A DNA stretch of 64,000 nucleotides from positions 3,968,001 to 4,032,000 of the forward strand of contig NZ_VFPP01000001.1 of NCBI RefSeq assembly GCF_006716745.1. Direction: 5' to 3'. Source of the stretch: Saccharothrix saharensis. Lineage in GTDB: Bacteria; Actinomycetota; Actinomycetes; Mycobacteriales; Pseudonocardiaceae. The notes beneath the pieces were generated by a model that was not told the DNA's origin, searched no databases, and worked only from the letters and a program-made list of their open reading frames with translations. The position numbers and the translations under genes are program-made. Every line of letters starts with the position of its first letter. Positions within the stretch are counted from its first letter, which is position 1. Positions 25,294 to 33,945 of this stretch are shown here, one piece after another.

Positions 25294-25796
25294 GCACCGG
25301 CCACGTGTCGACCGTCGACACCCCGATCAGCCCTTTCACCGCCGTCGTCGCCATGGACGGCGCGGTCCTGGCCAGCGGCTGGACCGCGGACGTGGACGAC
25401 CTGCTGCCGCAGGTCTCGCCGTCGCTGCGGCCGACGACCCTGGCCCACCGCCGCGACCTGGGCGCGGTGACCAGGGCCGTGCGCGCCTACCACGCCGGTG
25501 ACGTGGACGCGATCGTCGACATCCCGGTGCGGCAGCGCGGCGGGGAGTTCGTGCAGCGGGCCTGGGACGCGCTGCGCACGGTCCCGGCGGGCAAGCCGGT
25601 CAGCTACGCCGACCACGCCCTGCTGGCCGGCCGCCCGTCGGCGATCCGCGCCGCCGCCACCGCGTGCGCGCGCAACGCGGCCACCTTGTTCGTGCCGTGC
25701 CACCGCGTGGTCCGCACGGGCGGCGCCATCGGCGACTTCCGCTGGGGCGCCGACGTGAAGCGGTGGCTGCTCGCCCATGAATCGCGGGTCGCGTGA
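25290..25796 (+). CDS. ogt: Methylated-DNA-[protein]-cysteine S-methyltransferase
   Basis: 168 residues. Suicide alkyltransferase that repairs O6-methylguanine. The active-site motif is FVPCHRVVRTGG with acceptor Cys 137; the helix-turn-helix with GKPVSYADHALLAGRPSAIR precedes it. The last residues show the GDFRWGADVKRWLLAHE variant of the family's YxWG-xxRKxxLLxxE ending. GTG 25290 overlaps the stop of the Ada/AlkA gene, forming a two-gene adaptive-response operon. Confidence 0.95.
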   Translation: MSTGHVSTVDTPISPFTAVVAMDGAVLASGWTADVDDLLPQVSPSLRPTTLAHRRDLGAVTRAVRAYHAGDVDAIVDIPVRQRGGEFVQRAWDALRTVPAGKPVSYADHALLAGRPSAIRAAATACARNAATLFVPCHRVVRTGGAIGDFRWGADVKRWLLAHESRVA

Positions 25797-25821
25797 CCGT
25801 CGTACACGGTATCAATGGGGC

Positions 25822-26700
25822 ATGGAAAGACGTCGGCCGCGCACTCCCCGCATCGCAGTGCGAAAGCTCCCACGTGGGCGATCCCCGCTCGCACGACCGG
25901 CAACCCAGAATCGGAACCTTCTCCGCGAGATCGCGGTACAACTGCCGGCGCTGATCACAGCCTTGGCCGCGATAGGAGCGCTGGTCTTCACCCAGCAATC
26001 ACTTCGCGCGACGCAGGAACAACTGATCATCAGCCGGAACGGCCAGTCGTCAGAGCGCTTTACGAAAGCGATCGAACAGCTGGGCAACAAGGAATCGATC
26101 GACGTGAGAGTCGGCTCGATCTACGCTCTCGAAAGACTGGCGAAGGACTCCGGGACCGACCGGCCAGTGATCATGGAGGTACTGGCCAACTTCGTCCGGA
26201 CGAGAAGTCCCGCCGTTCAGCAGCCGGATGGGACGTATGCCTGCGCATCGGAGGATCGGGTACCCGCGGACATCGAGGCGGCAGTCGTGGTGATCGGCCG
26301 GCGTGACCGCGGCAGGGACGAGAACTTCGTCGACCTCGGACGATCATGCCTTCGCGTACGTGGCGCGAACCAAGCCGACTTCAGTCAGACAATCCTGTAC
26401 CACTCCGACTTCACCGGAGCCTCCCTGAAACAAGCACGTTTCGTGGGCACTACCGTCCAGCACGCGCGGTTCGACCATGCGATACTCTACGGCGCCAATT
26501 TCAGTGGAGTCACCGGAGACGGTGCATCGTTTCGGTTGGCATCCTTGCCCAATGCTACGTTCGATCGGGCAGATCTTCGTGGAGCCGACTTCACCGGGGC
26601 CTACGTCGGCGATTCTTCGTTCGACGCGTCCGTGGTGACCGGCACGAAATTCGAGGCAGCCGACCTGACGAGGGTCGACTTCTCGAAGGCCATCAGCTGA
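25822..26700 (+). CDS. Membrane-anchored pentapeptide-repeat protein
   Basis: 292 residues from ATG 25822. A basic N-terminus, one membrane helix (LPALITALAAIGALVF, about residues 39-55) and a helical linker ERFTKAIEQLGN...VRVGSIYALERLA are followed by pentapeptide repeats (A[DN]F/L-type: ANQADFSQTI, ASFRLASLPNATFDRADLRG, ADFTGAYVGDSSFDAS) forming a right-handed beta-helix. The N-terminal linker is common in actinobacterial pentapeptide proteins of unknown role. Codon use is visibly less GC-biased than the neighbours, suggesting transfer. It begins 25 bp after ogt. Confidence 0.88.
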   Translation: MERRRPRTPRIAVRKLPRGRSPLARPATQNRNLLREIAVQLPALITALAAIGALVFTQQSLRATQEQLIISRNGQSSERFTKAIEQLGNKESIDVRVGSIYALERLAKDSGTDRPVIMEVLANFVRTRSPAVQQPDGTYACASEDRVPADIEAAVVVIGRRDRGRDENFVDLGRSCLRVRGANQADFSQTILYHSDFTGASLKQARFVGTTVQHARFDHAILYGANFSGVTGDGASFRLASLPNATFDRADLRGADFTGAYVGDSSFDASVVTGTKFEAADLTRVDFSKAIS

Positions 26701-26795
26701 CGATGGCACGACCACCGTCACCCGCCCGCGATGGGGCGGGGCGGCGGTGTGGGACGACCACGCCCCACGCCACGGGCCTGGTCGGGCGGTGAAGA

Positions 26796-27596
26796 TCAGT
26801 CCTCGCCGCGAGGGCGGGGCCGGCGCGGGGGGCGGCCGCCTTCGCGCGGCGGGGCGGGGCGGCGGGGGCGGTCCGGGGAGGTCGACGGCGGCCGGGGGCG
26901 CTTGGGGCGGTCCTCGTCGGTCGGTTGGGTCGGGCGGCGGCGGTCGGCCGGGGTGTCGGCGCGACGGTCGGCCGGGGCGTCGGCGCGGTCCGGCCTGGGG
27001 CGCTTCTTCGGGCGGTCCTCCGGCTGCTCGGAGCGGTCGGCGGGACGGTCGGCGCGGTCGGCGGCGCGGCGCGGTTTGTCCGGCTTGCGCCTGGCCTCGC
27101 GCTTCTCGTCCTTGGTCAGCCGGTTCGGGTCCTTCTGCGTCGTCACCCGGACGATGCCGATGATCACCGTGCACGCGGTCGTGATGGCCATGGCCGGGAA
27201 ACCGTCGATCAGCGGCTTGCCGAGCGTGAGCCCGATCGACGCCAGGCCGCCGCTGCCGGGCATGCCCTGCGTCAGCACGACCAGGATCGGCACCACGATC
27301 GCCAGCACCAGCGGCGGCTGGACGATCGGGCCGAACATCGAGCGCCGCTCGACGAACACGACCGCGCCGACGCAGCCCACGAAGAACGTGACGGCGAACA
27401 CCCAGCCCACGGTGTGCGCGGCCGAGTTGACGTCGACGAACGTGCCGACGATGGCCACCACGAAAGCGATGAGCACCGCCGCCCACCAGGGCAGACCCCG
27501 GAAGCTGCCGAACATGGCGCGGTCGTTCCAGCGGACGGCGGTGTACTCGTCGTCCTCCGGCTCGCTGCGCGAGTCGTCACGCGTTGCAGCGGTCAC
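26796..27596 (-). CDS. DUF6542 membrane protein with disordered tail
   Basis: 266 residues; GTG 27596 chosen for its AGGAG at seven bases. Four membrane segments (LPWWAAVLIAFVVAIVGTF, VGWVFAVTFFVGCVGAVVF, PLVLAIVVPILVVL, MAITTACTVIIGIVRV) are followed by about 110 residues of Arg/Pro/Asp-rich low complexity (RADTPADRRRPTQPTDEDRP). This matches the actinobacterial DUF6542 proteins that neighbour ychF and ispH (Rv1111c position). Function unknown. Confidence 0.88.
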   Translation of the reverse strand: MTAATRDDSRSEPEDDEYTAVRWNDRAMFGSFRGLPWWAAVLIAFVVAIVGTFVDVNSAAHTVGWVFAVTFFVGCVGAVVFVERRSMFGPIVQPPLVLAIVVPILVVLTQGMPGSGGLASIGLTLGKPLIDGFPAMAITTACTVIIGIVRVTTQKDPNRLTKDEKREARRKPDKPRRAADRADRPADRSEQPEDRPKKRPRPDRADAPADRRADTPADRRRPTQPTDEDRPKRPRPPSTSPDRPRRPAPPREGGRPPRRPRPRGED

Positions 27597-27635
27597 GCAC
27601 ACGCTCCTAGTTCGGCTCAGTTCCGACACACTCTA

Positions 27636-28574
27636 TTACGCCTCGCGGGCGTCCAAGGGTGCACCGATGCCGGCCTCGTCCGTCCGCCGCACCAGCGGCA
27701 GGGGTGTGACGTCGGACGACGCGTTGCTCAACGGCTCCACGGCCGCCCGGAAACCCTCCAACGCGTCCAACTCCCGCCGCCGCGCCGACAGGAACCGCTG
27801 CAGGTGCGTGCTCGACAGGTTCACCGCGTCGATCGCGGAGTCCGCGGCCCGGTGCGCGCGCGACGAGGCGGCCCGGACCTGCTCCACGTCGTCGGCCAGC
27901 GCCCGGTCGGTCACCGCGAACATCGCCGCCGACGCGATCACCGCGAACCCGGTCGGCCCGCACAGGAACACCCGCCGGTCGAGCAGCCACCGCAGCAGCT
28001 CCGGGTCGGTGTCCAGGGCCGCCACCACCGCGCCGTCGTTGGGCACGAACATGATCGTCCCGTAGATCGCGTCGGCCCACCGCTGGTAGCCCTTGCCCGC
28101 CAGCTCCGCGGCCCGCGACCGGATGTTGCGGACGTGCACCCGCAGCGCGTCGACGCGTTCGGCCGCGTCGTCGGTCTCCACCGCCTCCGCCCACGTCGCC
28201 ATGCTCATCTTCGCGTCGACCGGCACCCGCCGACCGCCGCCGACGTTGAGCACGAGGTCGGGCCGCACCGCGCCGCCGCCCGCCACGTCCACCTGCAGGT
28301 CGAAGTGGATCCCCTCGCGCAGGCCGAGCACCCGCGCCGTCTCCACCAGCACCTTCTCGCCGAGCTCGCCGCGACCGCTGACCGAGGAGAACGCCACCTC
28401 GTAGCGCTGCAACGCCGCCCACTGCGCGTCGCCGCGTTCCCGCTCGGCCCGCACCGCGGCCAGCGCGGCGTCGGTGCGCCGCACGCTGTCCTGGTAGAGC
28501 CGCCACAGGAACACCAGCGCGCCCGCGAGCAGGAGCGCCACGACCACCGCCGCCGTGCTGAGGACCGCTGTCAT
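27636..28574 (-). CDS. rmuC: DNA recombination protein RmuC
   Basis: 312 residues, somewhat shorter than E. coli RmuC. N-terminal membrane anchor (AAVVVALLLAGALVFLW), a short coiled coil, then the RmuC nuclease-like core: GELGEKVLVETARVLGLREG, PDLVLNVGGGRRVPVDAKMS (PD-(D/E)xK-like D...DAK) and FVPNDGAVVAAL. RmuC limits inversions at short inverted repeats and is thought to act on DNA structures. ATG 28574. Its start region faces sbcD, which also handles hairpins; they are divergent with about 100 bp between. Confidence 0.92.
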   Translation of the reverse strand: MTAVLSTAAVVVALLLAGALVFLWRLYQDSVRRTDAALAAVRAERERGDAQWAALQRYEVAFSSVSGRGELGEKVLVETARVLGLREGIHFDLQVDVAGGGAVRPDLVLNVGGGRRVPVDAKMSMATWAEAVETDDAAERVDALRVHVRNIRSRAAELAGKGYQRWADAIYGTIMFVPNDGAVVAALDTDPELLRWLLDRRVFLCGPTGFAVIASAAMFAVTDRALADDVEQVRAASSRAHRAADSAIDAVNLSSTHLQRFLSARRRELDALEGFRAAVEPLSNASSDVTPLPLVRRTDEAGIGAPLDAREA

Positions 28575-28671
28575 GCCCCGATCATCGCGCACACGTGTCC
28601 GACCACACGTTCGAGCGACACGCCGAGCCGCTTGAACGATCGGAGCGCGCGCCGGCCCTAGCGTGGCCGAC

Positions 28672-29814
28672 GTGTTGATCCTGCACACGTCCGACTGGCA
28701 CGTGGGGCGCACCTTCCACGGCCGTGACCTGCTGCAAGAGCAGGAAGCCGTGCTCGGCGGCCTCGCCGACACCGTGGCGGACGAGCGGGTGGACGTGGTC
28801 GTGGTCTCGGGTGACCTGTTCGACCGGGCCGTGCCGAACGCGGAAGCCGTCGCGGTGTGCTCGCGGGTGCTCAAGCGGATCCGGGCGGCGGGCGCGCAGA
28901 TCGTGATCACGCCCGGCAACCACGACTCGGCGGCCCGGCTGGGCTTCCTGGGCGCGTTCGCCGAGGCGGGCGGCCTGCACCTGCGCACGCGGGTGGCCGA
29001 GCTGCACGAGCCGGTGCTGTTCGCCGACCCGCACGGCCCGGTGGCGGTGTACGGGATCCCGTTCCTGGAGCCGGAGACCGCGCGGCACGTGCTGGGCGTG
29101 GAGGCGAAGGGCCACGGCGGCGTGCTGACCGAGGCGATGCGGCGGATCAAGCTGGACCTGGCGGCCCGCGCGGGCACGCGCTCGGTCGTGCTGGCGCACG
29201 CGTTCGTGACCGGCGGCGAGCCGTGCGAGTCGGAGCGCACCATCGCGGTGGGCGGCGTGCAGGACGTGTCGGGCGCGGTGTTCGCCGGGATCGACTACGT
29301 GGCGCTGGGCCACCTGCACGGACAGCAGACGCTGGCCGGGCACCTGAGGTACTCGGGCAGCCCGGTGGCGTACTCGTTCTCCGAGGCGCGCCACCACAAG
29401 TCGGTGTGGCTGGTCGAGCTGGACGCGGGCGGCCTGGCCGGGGTGGAACGGCGGTCGCTGCCGGTGCCCCGCCCGCTGTCGACGGTGAGCGGCGCGTTGG
29501 ACGACCTGGTGCTGGACCCGGACCACGAGCGGGTCGAGGACCACTTCCTGTCCGTGACGCTGACCGACCGGGTGCGCCCGCTGGACGCGCTGCGGCGGTT
29601 GCAGCGGCGGTTCCCGCACGCGGTGCACGTGGAGTGGCGGCCGGAGGGCGGGCGGACCGGCGAGCTGCGGTTCGCCGAACGGGTGCGCGGCCGCAGCGAC
29701 GAGGAGATCGCCTGCTGCTTCGTCGAGGACGTGCGCGGCGACCAGCCCAACCCGCGCGAGCTGGACCTGTTGCGGGAGGCGTTCGCCGCCGCTGCCCGGG
29801 AAGGGGACTCGTGA
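28672..29814 (+). CDS. sbcD: Exonuclease SbcD (Mre11 family)
   Basis: 380 residues. Mn-dependent nuclease subunit that cuts DNA hairpins and protein-blocked ends with SbcC. Phosphoesterase motifs I-IV appear in order: LHTSDWHVGR, VVVSGDLFDRA, ITPGNHDSAAR, LAHAFVTGG then LGHLHGQQ. The C-terminal cap domain follows. GTG 28672 gives the canonical MLILHTSDWH start; GTG 28663 is three codons upstream. GTGA overlap with sbcC. Confidence 0.96.
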   Translation: MLILHTSDWHVGRTFHGRDLLQEQEAVLGGLADTVADERVDVVVVSGDLFDRAVPNAEAVAVCSRVLKRIRAAGAQIVITPGNHDSAARLGFLGAFAEAGGLHLRTRVAELHEPVLFADPHGPVAVYGIPFLEPETARHVLGVEAKGHGGVLTEAMRRIKLDLAARAGTRSVVLAHAFVTGGEPCESERTIAVGGVQDVSGAVFAGIDYVALGHLHGQQTLAGHLRYSGSPVAYSFSEARHHKSVWLVELDAGGLAGVERRSLPVPRPLSTVSGALDDLVLDPDHERVEDHFLSVTLTDRVRPLDALRRLQRRFPHAVHVEWRPEGGRTGELRFAERVRGRSDEEIACCFVEDVRGDQPNPRELDLLREAFAAAAREGDS

Positions 29815-32690
29815 AGCTGCACCGGTTGGCGGTCAGCGGGTTCGGCCCGTACGCGGCGCGCGAGGAGGTCGACTTCGACCTGCTCGGCGCGGACGGCTTG
29901 TTCCTGCTGCACGGCGACACCGGCGCGGGCAAGACGACGTTGCTGGACGCGGTGGCGTTCGCGCTGTTCGGCAAGGTGCCCGGCGCGCGCGGCGACGTGA
30001 AGCGGCTGCGCTGCGACTACGCCGACCGGGACACCCCGACGTACGTGGAGCTGGAGCTGACCGTGCGCGGCCGGCGGTTCCGGCTCAAGCGCAGCCCCGA
30101 GTACGAGCGGCCGAAGAAGCGCGGCGACGGCGCGACCCGCCAGCAGGCGCAGGTGTCGTTGACGTGGGTCGGCGGGTGGACCGGCGAGGGGCACAGCCGC
30201 ATCGACGACGTGGCCCGCGAGGTCGAGGGCCTGCTCGGGATGACCGCCGAGCAGTTCTTCCAGGTGGTGCTGCTGCCGCAGGGCGAGTTCGCGCGGTTCC
30301 TGCGGGCCGAGACCGCCGAGCGGGAGAAGCTGCTGGAGAAGCTGTTCGGCACCGAGCGGTTCCTGGACGTGGAGAAGTGGTTCCGGGAACGCCGGGCCGA
30401 GCGCAGGCGGGAGCTCGCGCGGCTCGGCCAGGCGCACCGCGACCTGGTGCAGCGGGTGGCCGAGGTCGCGCTGGAGGACCCGCCGGAGGGCGGCGGCGAC
30501 CAGGAGTGGCTGAGCTCGCTGCTCAAGCGGCTGGACGAGGCCGAGCGCGAGGCCGACCAGGCCGCGGCGCAGGCGTCGGACCGGCGGGCCGGGGCCGAGG
30601 CGGCGTGGCAGGAGGCGCGGGCGCGGCACGAGCGGGTGCGCCGGGTGCGGGAGGCGCGCCGCAACCTCGACCGGTACGCGGAGGTGGAGCCGAGCCTGCG
30701 GGCGTGGGTCGCCGAACGGGACGCGGCCCGGCAGGCGGCGGTGGTCGTGCCCGCGCAGGAGCGCGCGGTGAAGCTGGAGCGCGAGCTGGACGCCGCCGTC
30801 GCGCACGAGCAGGCGGCGGCCGCCGCGGTGGCCGCGCTCGGCTACCGGGGCACGGACCTGCGCGGCGACGGCGAGCGGCTGCGCGAGGAGGCCGGCGGAC
30901 TCACGAGCCTGGCCGCCGACGCCGAGCGGCAGCGCGCCGACCAGCGGCGCATCGCCCAGCTGGACCGCGACGTGGCCACCACGTCGCAGCGGCTGGCCGC
31001 GCTGGTCACGCAGCTGGACGAGGTGCCGTCGAAGCTGGCCGCCGCGCGGACCGCGGTCGAGGAGTCGGCCGAGGCCGCGGCCAGGCTGCCGCAGGTGTCG
31101 GGCCTGGCCGCCGCGGCGGCCGAGCTGCCGCGCGTGGAGCGGGCGTTCCGGGACGCGGACGAGGCGCGGCGGGACGCGGTGGACGCGCAGCAGGCGGCGC
31201 GGGAGGCGCTGCTCCGCATCCGCCGGGAACGGCTGGACGGCATGGCGGTCGAGCTGGCCGAGCGGTTGCGGCCGGGCGACGCGTGCCCGGTGTGCGGTTC
31301 GGCCGAGCACCCGTCGCCCGCGCAGCCGGTGCTGAACGCCGTGACGGCCGCGGACGAGGACCGCGCCGCCGAGGACGACCAGGTCGCGCTGGACCGGCGG
31401 CAGCGGGCCGAGCAGGAGGCGCACCGGCTGGCGGAGCGGCTGGCGCTGCTGCGCGAGCAGCTCGGCGACCGGCCGCCCGCCGAGCTGGAGCGCGAGCACC
31501 GGTCCGTGGCGGCGCAGGCCGAGCGGTGGGAGGCCCGGCAGCACGAGCTGGCCGAGCTGGAGGAGAAGGTCCAGCGCGCGCTCGACCAGCGTGGCGCGCT
31601 CGAACGCGAACTGGCCGAGGCGGGCGCGCAGCGGGCGCAACTGGTGGAGGCGGTCGAGGAGCGGGGCGCACGGCTGGAGGAGGCGCGCGGCGACTTCCCG
31701 GACGTGGTGACGCGCCGGGCGCACCTGAGCGACCTGGCCGACGCGCTGACCGCGCTGGCGACCCGCCGGACGGCCGTGGTCGAGCACGGGGAACGCCTGG
31801 CCGACCACCGGCTGGAGGTCGCCCGGCTGGCCGCCGCGCAGGGGTTCGCCGACGTGGCCGACGCCCTGGCCGCGGCCCGCCCGGCCGCCGCCGTCGCCGA
31901 GCTGGAGATCCGCATCCGCGAGGTCGAGAAGACCCGGACCGCGGCCGAGAGCACGCTGGCCGAGCTGCCCGACACCGACCCGGACACCGAGGTGGACGTG
32001 GCGGGCGCGGAGGAGCGGTTCCGGGCGGCGAGCGCGCACGCGACCGACGCCGCCACCGCGTTGACCAACGCCCGCACGCGGGCCGCCCGCGCCGCCGACC
32101 TGGCCGAGCGGCTGCGGACCGCGTGGCTGCGGCTGGAGCCGGTGGAGGCCGAGTTCGCCGAGCTGGACGCGTTGACCGACGTGATCAACGGGCAGGGGCA
32201 GAACGCCAAGAGCATGACCCTGCGGACGTACGTGCTGGCCGCGCGGCTGGAGGAGGTCGCGGTGGCGGCAAGCGCCCGGCTGGAGCGGATGAGCCAGGGC
32301 CGCTACCGGTTCGTGCACTCGGTCGAGGCCGGTCCGCGCGGCACCAGGGGCGGGTTGGGCCTGGACGTCATGGACGACTACTCGGGGCAGCAGCGGCCCG
32401 CGAAGACGCTGTCCGGCGGCGAGTCGTTCCTCGCGTCGCTGGCGCTCGCGCTGGGCCTGGCCGACGTGGTGGCCGCGGGCGCGGTGCTGGACACGCTGTT
32501 CATCGACGAGGGTTTCGGCACGCTCGACGCCGAGACGCTGGAGCTGGTGATGACCACGCTGGACGAGCTGCGCGCGGGCGGCCGGGTGGTCGGCCTGGTC
32601 TCGCACGTGGAGGAGATGCGGCAGCGCATCCCCACCCGGTTGCGCGTCCGCAAGGCCCGCGGTGGTTCGTCGCTGGAGCTGACGGCCTAG
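29811..32690 (+). CDS. sbcC: Exonuclease SbcC (Rad50 family ATPase)
   Basis: 959 residues. Walker A HGDTGAGKTTLLD (residues 34-46), two long coiled-coil arms rich in Ala/Glu/Arg, and the zinc hook CPVC at residues 492-495. The C-terminal head carries signature LSGGESFLASLALALGLADV, Walker B TLFIDEGFGTLD and the switch His (VGLVSHVEEMRQ). Length matches actinobacterial SbcC. Partner of SbcD. Confidence 0.97.
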   Translation: MKLHRLAVSGFGPYAAREEVDFDLLGADGLFLLHGDTGAGKTTLLDAVAFALFGKVPGARGDVKRLRCDYADRDTPTYVELELTVRGRRFRLKRSPEYERPKKRGDGATRQQAQVSLTWVGGWTGEGHSRIDDVAREVEGLLGMTAEQFFQVVLLPQGEFARFLRAETAEREKLLEKLFGTERFLDVEKWFRERRAERRRELARLGQAHRDLVQRVAEVALEDPPEGGGDQEWLSSLLKRLDEAEREADQAAAQASDRRAGAEAAWQEARARHERVRRVREARRNLDRYAEVEPSLRAWVAERDAARQAAVVVPAQERAVKLERELDAAVAHEQAAAAAVAALGYRGTDLRGDGERLREEAGGLTSLAADAERQRADQRRIAQLDRDVATTSQRLAALVTQLDEVPSKLAAARTAVEESAEAAARLPQVSGLAAAAAELPRVERAFRDADEARRDAVDAQQAAREALLRIRRERLDGMAVELAERLRPGDACPVCGSAEHPSPAQPVLNAVTAADEDRAAEDDQVALDRRQRAEQEAHRLAERLALLREQLGDRPPAELEREHRSVAAQAERWEARQHELAELEEKVQRALDQRGALERELAEAGAQRAQLVEAVEERGARLEEARGDFPDVVTRRAHLSDLADALTALATRRTAVVEHGERLADHRLEVARLAAAQGFADVADALAAARPAAAVAELEIRIREVEKTRTAAESTLAELPDTDPDTEVDVAGAEERFRAASAHATDAATALTNARTRAARAADLAERLRTAWLRLEPVEAEFAELDALTDVINGQGQNAKSMTLRTYVLAARLEEVAVAASARLERMSQGRYRFVHSVEAGPRGTRGGLGLDVMDDYSGQQRPAKTLSGGESFLASLALALGLADVVAAGAVLDTLFIDEGFGTLDAETLELVMTTLDELRAGGRVVGLVSHVEEMRQRIPTRLRVRKARGGSSLELTA

Positions 32691-32909
32691 CGGCCCTGCC
32701 GCGCACCCCACGACCGAGGGTCCCCCAGCAGTATTACCCGCGTCCAGGAATTGACATCCGGTGACCACTCGGTCGAGTGAGGCACAATTTCTGCGGAGAT
32801 CTCGGACCGGGGTGGAGCAACCATTTTTCAGCCATTGGGAGCCCCCGATCGGGTGCTAAATTCCCCTTGTCCGCGTTTCGCAAACATCGGACCTGGAGGG
32901 GAATTCGCG

Positions 32910-33824
32910 ATGAAAGTCTCGGTCACCAGAACGTTGATCGCCGCAGTGCTGGCCCTGTTCTTCGCGGGCACGTCCGCGGCGGTCGCCGAACCGGAGCAGG
33001 CGCAGGCGCAGGACAGACAATGGTCGGGCTGGTACGACCTCGGCGGTGTGGTCACCGCGGGCCCGGCCGTGTCGTCGTGGTCGGCGAACCGCCTCGACGT
33101 GTTCGCGCGCGGCACCGACTCGGCCGTGTGGCACCGCTGGTGGAACGGGTCCGCCTGGTCGGGCTGGGAGAGCCTCGGCGGGAACATCATCGACAACCCG
33201 GCCGCCGTCTCGTGGGGGCCCGACCGCATCGACCTGTTCGGCCGCGGCACGAACAACCACCTGCTGCACAAGGCGTGGAACGGCTCGTCCTGGTCCGGCT
33301 GGGTGGACCTCGGCGGCGTCATCACCGCAGGTCCGGCGGTGTCCTCCTGGTCGGCCGGACGGCTCGACGTGTTCGCCAAGGGCACCGACAACGCGCTGTG
33401 GCACAAGGCGTGGACCGGCTCGTCCTGGTCGGGCTGGCAGAACCTCGGCGGTCGGTTCATCGACAACCCGGCGGCCGTGTCGTGGGGGCCCAACCGCATC
33501 GACGTCTTCGTGGAGGGCACGAACAACCACCTGCTGCACAAGGCGTGGAACGGCTCGTCCTGGTCCGGCTGGGCGGACCTCGGCGGCGTCATCACCGCGG
33601 GCCCGGCCGTGGCCTCCTGGTCCGCCGGGCGACTGGACGTGTTCGCCAAGGGCGCCGACAACGCGCTGTGGCACAAGGCGTGGACCGGTGCCGGCTGGTC
33701 CGGGTGGGAAGACCTCGGCGGCACCTTCCTGCACAACCCGGCGGCCGTGTCGTGGGGTCCGAACCGCATCGACATCTTCGTGGCGGGCACCAACAACCAC
33801 ATCTACCAGAAAGCGTGGTACTGA
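32910..33824 (+). CDS. Secreted PLL/PHL-type beta-propeller lectin
   Basis: 304 residues; ATG 32910 with GGAGGGG upstream. A signal peptide (residues 1-27) precedes six repeats of about 45 residues, each ending WSGW. Repeats alternate between type A (DLGGVITAGPAVSSWSAGRL, DVFAKGTDNALWHKAW) and type B (DNPAAVSWGPNRIDVFVEG, TNNHLLHKAWNGSSW). This is the PLL/PHL lectin repeat (Photorhabdus-type fucose-binding beta-propellers), or tachylectin-like. An N-terminal QWSGWYDLGG half-repeat may close the ring. Extracellular glycan binding is inferred; no catalytic domain is attached. Monocistronic, with a terminator at 33853. Confidence 0.9.
   Translation: MKVSVTRTLIAAVLALFFAGTSAAVAEPEQAQAQDRQWSGWYDLGGVVTAGPAVSSWSANRLDVFARGTDSAVWHRWWNGSAWSGWESLGGNIIDNPAAVSWGPDRIDLFGRGTNNHLLHKAWNGSSWSGWVDLGGVITAGPAVSSWSAGRLDVFAKGTDNALWHKAWTGSSWSGWQNLGGRFIDNPAAVSWGPNRIDVFVEGTNNHLLHKAWNGSSWSGWADLGGVITAGPAVASWSAGRLDVFAKGADNALWHKAWTGAGWSGWEDLGGTFLHNPAAVSWGPNRIDIFVAGTNNHIYQKAWY
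33246..33599 (+). repeat. 270-bp intragenic duplication in the lectin gene
   Basis: Bases 33246-33303 and 33516-33573 are identical over 58 nt; after one mismatch, 24 more bases match. The offset is exactly 270 bp, equal to one A+B repeat pair. Neighbouring repeats are more diverged, so at least one propeller pair arose by recent duplication or was homogenised. Confidence 0.85.
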
Positions 33825-33852
33825 TCTCCGGTAATCGCCGCCGGTAACTCAC

Positions 33853-33883
33853 GCTCCCTTTCCCGCAGGCGGGGGAAGGGAGC
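33853..33883. terminator. Terminator between lectin and afsR-like genes
   Basis: GCTCCCTTTCCCGC pairs imperfectly with GCGGGGGAAGGGAGC around a short loop; CTTTCTC follows on the + strand. It can serve both convergent genes. Confidence 0.75.
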
Positions 33884-33945
33884 CGGCGTTCGCCTTTCTC
33901 GCGTGTTCATCCCCTGGCGCGTCGTCGCCACGACCGCGTGTCGCC

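Noticed and set aside
29295-32768. 1157-codon open frame on the minus strand across sbcD/sbcC
   Set aside because: Antisense of SbcC/SbcD with all their motifs on the + strand; low-complexity product.
33246-33599. Regular DNA repeats as a CRISPR array
   Set aside because: They encode lectin blades in frame; no unique spacers.
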